NCBI GenBank assembly: GCA_947475475.1
Contig: CANJOG010000061.1
Coordinates: forward strand, 1 to 8,441
Length of the DNA: 8,441 bases
Origin: Acetobacteraceae bacterium
Lineage (GTDB): Bacteria > Pseudomonadota > Alphaproteobacteria > Acetobacterales > Acetobacteraceae
Reading direction: 5' to 3'
Shown here: positions 5,615-8,441 of the stretch, piece after piece
Layout of the letters: each line of letters starts with the position of its first letter
Position numbering within the stretch: the stretch's first letter is position 1
Made by a program: the position numbers and the translations under genes
Notes under the pieces: generated by a model
What the model was told of the DNA's origin: nothing
The model's input: the letters and a program-made list of their open reading frames with translations, nothing else
Database searches by the model: none

Positions 5615-6958
5615 ATGGCCTCCGCGGCCGAGCAGCTCGCATCCAGCTTCAATCTCGGCACGCTGTCCAAGGCGACCGAACTGAAGAAGCGCATCTGGTT
5701 CACCCTGGGGGCGCTGATCGTCTTCCGGATCGGCACCTATATCCCGGTCCCGGGCGTCGATGCCTCGGTCATGGGTGAAATCCTATCGTCCAGCGGTGCC
5801 GGTATTCTCGGCATGTTCGATATGTTCAGCGGTGGTGCGCTTGGGCGTATGACCGTCTTTGCGCTGAACATCATGCCCTACATTACGGCCAGCATTATCA
5901 TCCAGCTGATGTCGGCGGCGGTCCCCTCGCTCGAAGCCCTCAAGAAGGAGGGGGAGTCGGGCCGCAAGAAGCTGAACCAGTACCAGCGTTACCTGACCGT
6001 CGTCATCGCCTTGTTCCAGGCCTATGGCATTGCCGTCGGGTTGGAGGGGATGCGCGGCAGCTTCGGCCCAGCGGTCATCGATCCGGGGCTGTTCTTCCGG
6101 GTCTCCTGCGTGGTCACGTTGGTTGGCGGCACCATGTTCCTGATGTGGCTGGGTGAACAGATCACCGCGCGCGGCGTTGGCAACGGCTCGTCGCTGATCA
6201 TCTTCGCCGGTATCGTGGCCAACCTGCCGCATGCCATGGCCAATCTACTCGAACTCGGCCGCACCGGTGCGCTCTCGCCGCTGTTCATCCTGGTCTTCAT
6301 CGTCCTCGGGGCCGCCGTGATTGCCTTCGTGGTGTTCATGGAGCGTGCCCAGCGCCGGGTTGTGATCCAGTATCCCAAGCGCCAGGTCGGCCAGCGGATG
6401 TTCGGCGGCGATTCCACCCATATGCCGCTGAAGATCAACACCTCGGGGGTCATTCCGCCGATCTTCGCCAGCTCGATCCTGCTGATCCCGGCGACCATCG
6501 CGGGCTTCTCGCAGAGCGGGCCAGACTGGTTGGCTTCGATCGCGGCGCTGCTCGGCCATGGCCAGCCGCTCTATATCCTCGCCTATGCGGGCATGATCAT
6601 CTTCTTCGGGTTCTTCTACACTGCGGTTGTGTTCAACCCGGAGGAGACGGCGGAGAACCTGAAGAAAAATGGTGGTTTCATACCGGGCATCCGCCCAGGC
6701 AGCGCCACCGCGCAATATTTCGACCGTATCCTGACCCGGTTGACCAGCATCGGCGTGCTCTACCTCGTGGTTGTCTGTCTGCTGCCGGAAATCCTGATCA
6801 GCTACTACAACGTCCCGTTCTATTTCGGCGGCACCTCGCTGCTGATCGTGGTGACGGTGACGATGGATACCGTCACGCAGATCCAGTCGCATCTGCTGGC
6901 GCATCAATATGAGGGCCTGATCAAGAAGGGCCGCGGCAAGGGGCGTGCTCCGCGCTGA
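5615..6958 (+). CDS. secY: Preprotein translocase subunit SecY
   Basis: The 447-residue protein is the channel-forming subunit of the SecYEG translocon, with about ten membrane segments. The N-terminus MASAAEQLASSFNLG and KATELKKRIWFTLGALIVFR are typical of alphaproteobacterial SecY. TM1 lies near residues 27-45 and is followed by the plug region (MFDMFSGGALGRMTVFALNI at 67-86). The large cytoplasmic loop before TM7 contains YPKRQVGQRMFGG. The C5 loop NPEETAENLKKNGGFIPGIR (341-360) carries R360, equivalent to E. coli Arg357, needed for SecA-driven export. The ATG at 5615 is chosen because AAGGAT sits at 5603-5608 and it begins the family alignment; ATGs at 5567/5570 and a TTG at 5471 are in frame but lack good ribosome binding sites. 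No rpmJ follows. Confidence 0.97.
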   Translation: MASAAEQLASSFNLGTLSKATELKKRIWFTLGALIVFRIGTYIPVPGVDASVMGEILSSSGAGILGMFDMFSGGALGRMTVFALNIMPYITASIIIQLMSAAVPSLEALKKEGESGRKKLNQYQRYLTVVIALFQAYGIAVGLEGMRGSFGPAVIDPGLFFRVSCVVTLVGGTMFLMWLGEQITARGVGNGSSLIIFAGIVANLPHAMANLLELGRTGALSPLFILVFIVLGAAVIAFVVFMERAQRRVVIQYPKRQVGQRMFGGDSTHMPLKINTSGVIPPIFASSILLIPATIAGFSQSGPDWLASIAALLGHGQPLYILAYAGMIIFFGFFYTAVVFNPEETAENLKKNGGFIPGIRPGSATAQYFDRILTRLTSIGVLYLVVVCLLPEILISYYNVPFYFGGTSLLIVVTVTMDTVTQIQSHLLAHQYEGLIKKGRGKGRAPR

Positions 6959-7009
6959 GGCGGCGCCTGGCCCACCGGAACAGACTACACGGCAAGAAGG
7001 ACGAGAGGC

Positions 7010-7666
7010 GTGAATCTCATACTGCTCGGGCCGCCTGGGGCGGGGAAAGGCACCCAGGCCAAGCGGCTCGAAGAGAGCCACGGCATGGCACAGATCTCCA
7101 CCGGGGATATGCTGCGCGCCGAGGTCAAGGCGGGCACTGCCCTTGGCCTGGAGGCCAAGGCGCTGATGGAAGCCGGCGCCCTGGTGCCGGACGCCATTGT
7201 CATCGGCATGCTGGGCAACCGCATCACCCAGCCTGACTGCGCGCGTGGGTTCATCTTGGATGGTTTCCCCCGCACCGTGCCCCAGGCCGAGGCGTTGGAC
7301 CTCATGCTAGACGAGAAGGGGCTAAAGCTGGACGGCGTGATCGAGCTCAAGGTCGATGATGCCGCCCTGACGGACCGCATCGCCGGCCGCTTCACGTGTG
7401 CCAAGTGCGGGACCGGCTATCACGATACGTTTAAGCCTACCGCCAAGGCGGGTTTGTGCGATTCCTGCGACTCGACGGAGTTCGTCCGCCGCTCGGACGA
7501 CCGCCGCGAGACAGTGGCGGCCAGGCTTGATGCCTACCATCAGCAGACCGCGCCGATCCTGCCGCATTACGCGTCCAAGGGTCGGTTCTACACGGTCGAT
7601 GGCATGGCCGAAATGGATGACGTGACCAAGGAACTCGAGACTTTGCTGGCTCGAATCAAGGGCTAG
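7010..7666 (+). CDS. adk: Adenylate kinase, zinc-type LID domain
   Basis: The 218-residue enzyme interconverts ATP plus AMP with two ADP in the cytoplasm. The P-loop GPPGAGKGT is at 7-15, the AMP-binding region includes STGDMLR (30-36), and GFPRT with R88 is at 85-89. RRSDDR at 160-165 supplies catalytic arginines. The LID carries CxxC (C130, C133) and CxxC (C150, C153), a four-cysteine structural metal site. This differs from E. coli, whose LID lacks these cysteines, but zinc-type LIDs are known in many other bacteria. The start is a GTG at 7010, with AGAAGGA (6995-7001) and GAGAGG (7003-7008) upstream; it gives MNLILLGPPG, the correct N-terminus. It sits 51 nt after secY, as in alphaproteobacteria, and ends with tandem stops TAG TGA. 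Confidence 0.98.
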   Translation: MNLILLGPPGAGKGTQAKRLEESHGMAQISTGDMLRAEVKAGTALGLEAKALMEAGALVPDAIVIGMLGNRITQPDCARGFILDGFPRTVPQAEALDLMLDEKGLKLDGVIELKVDDAALTDRIAGRFTCAKCGTGYHDTFKPTAKAGLCDSCDSTEFVRRSDDRRETVAARLDAYHQQTAPILPHYASKGRFYTVDGMAEMDDVTKELETLLARIKG

Positions 7667-7714
7667 TGAGGCTCGCGTAGAAAGGCGGGACGGGGTTGCA
7701 AAAGCGTCGGGGCG

Positions 7715-7734
7715 GGATCACGCGTATTTGATCC
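7715..7734. repeat. 6-bp inverted repeat upstream of the rpsM promoter
   Basis: GGATCA (7715-7720) and TGATCC (7729-7734) are exact reverse complements separated by 8 bp (CGCGTATT). The dyad ends 7 bp before the -35 hexamer, a position compatible with a regulator or upstream binding site. It is not followed by a T-run, so it is a poor terminator for adk. Its function is unknown and chance is possible. Confidence 0.3.
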
Positions 7735-7741
7735 AACTCGA

Positions 7742-7769
7742 TTGACTCGCCGGGGTCGGCCGCTATAGT
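7742..7769 (+). promoter_or_regulatory. Sigma70-type promoter for rpsM and the alpha-type operon
   Basis: TTGACT (7742-7747) and TATAGT (7764-7769) stand 16 bp apart, close to the housekeeping consensus TTGACA-N17-TATAAT. They sit in a relatively AT-richer patch of a GC-rich region. Transcription would start near 7776, giving a leader of roughly 145 nt before the GTG of rpsM. This suggests that rpsM and the following alpha-type genes can be transcribed independently of the upstream spc genes, although readthrough from adk is not excluded because no terminator is visible. Confidence 0.75.
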
Positions 7770-7777
7770 GCGCGCCC

Positions 7778-7803
7778 TCGGCGAACCCTCGCGGTTTCGC
7801 CGA
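7778..7803 (+). promoter_or_regulatory. 5'-proximal hairpin in the rpsM leader
   Basis: TCGGCGAA (7778-7785) pairs exactly with TTCGCCGA (7796-7803); CC/GG inside can add two pairs around a bulged T. It would lie at the very 5' end of the transcript predicted from the promoter at 7742-7769. Such stem-loops can protect messages from 5' decay or be part of an autoregulatory site. It is followed by AAAATTG, not by a T-run, so it is not a terminator. Confidence 0.45.
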
Positions 7804-7920
7804 AAATTGTGTTTGGGATGCCCTGTCGAGACAGGCGGGGCGCCCGGAATTCCACCCTTCGGGGAACGACAACTCCCGCTTCCGCGCGCGCGGCGGTGGG
7901 CCGACCAGGAGTGAAGAGGC

Positions 7921-8298
7921 GTGGCTCGTATTGCCGGCGTAAATATCCCGACCAACAAGCGGGTTCATATCAGCCTCCGTTATATCTTTGGCATCGGTCC
8001 GGCCAAGGCGCAGGACATCTGCACGAAGCTCGGGATTCCCGAGGAGCGTCGGGTGAACCAGCTCACGGATGACGAGGTGCTGCGCATTCGCGAGATGATC
8101 GATCGTGATTACCGCGTCGAGGGTGACCTTCGTCGTGAAGTCGCGATGAACATCAAGCGCCTCATGGATCTCGGCTGCTATCGCGGCCTGCGTCATCGCC
8201 GCGGCCTGCCGGTCCGCGGGCAGCGCACACACACCAACGCCCGTACCCGCAAGGGCAAGGCAGTTGCAATTGCCGGCAAGAAGAAGGTGACGAAGTAA
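7921..8298 (+). CDS. rpsM: 30S ribosomal protein S13
   Basis: The 125-residue product is S13 (118 in E. coli). It begins MARIAGVNIPTNKRVHISLR then YIFGIGPAKAQDIC, and ends with the basic signature LRHRRGLPVRGQRTHTNART plus a lysine-rich tail that reaches tRNA in the P site. S13 forms intersubunit bridges B1a/B1b with 23S rRNA and L5 from the 30S head. The start is GTG at 7921; AGGAG at 7907-7911 gives a 9-nt spacing, and the family N-terminus begins there. It opens the alpha-type cluster under its own promoter. In E. coli rpmJ lies between secY and rpsM; here adk occupies that interval, which is normal for alphaproteobacteria. The stop is TAA at 8296-8298. Confidence 0.98.
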   Translation: MARIAGVNIPTNKRVHISLRYIFGIGPAKAQDICTKLGIPEERRVNQLTDDEVLRIREMIDRDYRVEGDLRREVAMNIKRLMDLGCYRGLRHRRGLPVRGQRTHTNARTRKGKAVAIAGKKKVTK

Positions 8299-8371
8299 GC
8301 TCGGGCCTTGCCCCGGTCAGGCCGCGCCAGCTCGTGCGGTCGCCGGGGTTCTGTCCGGCTTCGCGGCCCGC

Positions 8372-8386
8372 ACGGCGGTCCGCCGT
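8372..8386 (+). repeat. Short palindrome in the spacer after rpsM
   Basis: ACGGCG (8372-8377) and CGCCGT (8381-8386) are exact reverse complements around GTC, and a G/C pair could extend inward. It lies in the 129-nt gap between rpsM and the putative next start. The surrounding spacer is very GC-rich and otherwise featureless apart from GGCCT/AGGCC at 8304-8323. No T-run follows, so termination is unlikely. Confidence 0.3.
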
Positions 8387-8427
8387 CCTCGACGCCCCGC
8401 TACCCAACGACGCATTGGCGACACATC

Positions 8428-8441
8428 ATGGCGGTTCGACC
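8428..8441 (+). CDS. rpsK: Possible start of 30S ribosomal protein S11 (cut by window edge)
   Basis: An ATG at 8428 opens a frame reading M-A-V-R before the window ends. In alphaproteobacteria rpsK normally follows rpsM, so gene order suggests S11, a platform protein of the 30S subunit. The sequence seen is too short to confirm the family, and the N-terminus of S11 is variable anyway. There is no clear Shine-Dalgarno sequence in the bases before this ATG, unlike every other gene here, so the true start may lie beyond the window. Confidence 0.4.

Larger units (their letters stand above)
7667..7920 (+). promoter_or_regulatory. adk-rpsM intergenic region with structured rpsM leader
   Basis: This 254-nt non-coding stretch is the largest gap in the window. 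It contains a dyad (7715-7734), a promoter (7742-7769) and an inferred transcribed leader from about 7776 to 7920. Leader elements are an 8-bp hairpin (7778-7803), CCTGTC/GACAGG (7822-7827 with 7830-7835), a UUCG-type mini-hairpin CCC-TTCG-GGG (7855-7864), and the 12-nt palindrome CCGCGCGCGCGG (7882-7893). ACTCC (7872-7876) could pair with GGAGT (7908-7912), which covers the rpsM ribosome binding site. In gammaproteobacteria, S4 represses this operon through a leader pseudoknot; I see no clear match to that pseudoknot here. Confidence 0.5.

Noticed and set aside
6959..7009. rpmJ (L36) or a promoter between secY and adk
   Set aside because: The 51-nt gap is too short for the L36 gene and has no convincing -35/-10 pair; it holds only the adk ribosome binding site region.
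7667..7741. Terminator after adk
   Set aside because: No GC-rich stem followed by a T-run is visible; the 7715-7734 dyad is followed by AACTCGATT. Readthrough into rpsM cannot be excluded.

Overview
The window is a continuous stretch of a bacterial ribosomal-protein superoperon: the end of the S10-type cluster, a complete spc-type cluster, and the start of the alpha-type cluster. All genes lie on the + strand. The DNA is GC-rich, with codon use that strongly favours G or C in the third position. Gene order and protein sequence point to an alphaproteobacterium, perhaps of the Rhodospirillales/Acetobacteraceae kind. The main arguments are the MASAAEQLASSFNLG-type SecY N-terminus, the order secY-adk-rpsM without rpmJ, map or infA, the extended S5, L15 and S13 proteins, and the long zinc-free S14. 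The genus cannot be fixed from the sequence alone.

Layout: rpsC (3' end only), rplP, rpmC, rpsQ, rplN, rplX, rplE, a 76-nt gap with a hairpin, rpsN, rpsH, rplF, rplR, rpsE, rpmD, a 29-nt gap with a hairpin, rplO, a 171-nt gap with a strong inverted repeat, secY, adk, a 254-nt gap with a sigma70-like promoter and a structured leader, rpsM, and a 129-nt gap followed by a possible start of rpsK at the right edge. Most genes are 1-13 nt apart or overlap by 1-8 nt. Each has a visible Shine-Dalgarno sequence, as expected for one translationally coupled transcription unit.

The products work together. S3, S17, S14, S8, S5 and S13 go to the 30S subunit. L16, L29, L14, L24, L5, L6, L18, L30 and L15 go to the 50S subunit. 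SecY forms the inner-membrane translocon, and the ribosome exit-tunnel proteins L29 and L24 are made from the same message. Adenylate kinase supplies adenylate-nucleotide balance.

The coding content is ordinary and highly conserved; I see no mobile element, CRISPR array, tRNA, rRNA or new gene system. What deserves a second look is non-coding: a 7-bp inverted repeat that brackets the rplE start codon, compact hairpins immediately before the rpsN and rplO ribosome binding sites, a GC-rich dyad ahead of secY, and the promoter, dyad and multi-hairpin leader ahead of rpsM. These are candidate autoregulatory or mRNA-processing elements, and their functions are inference only.
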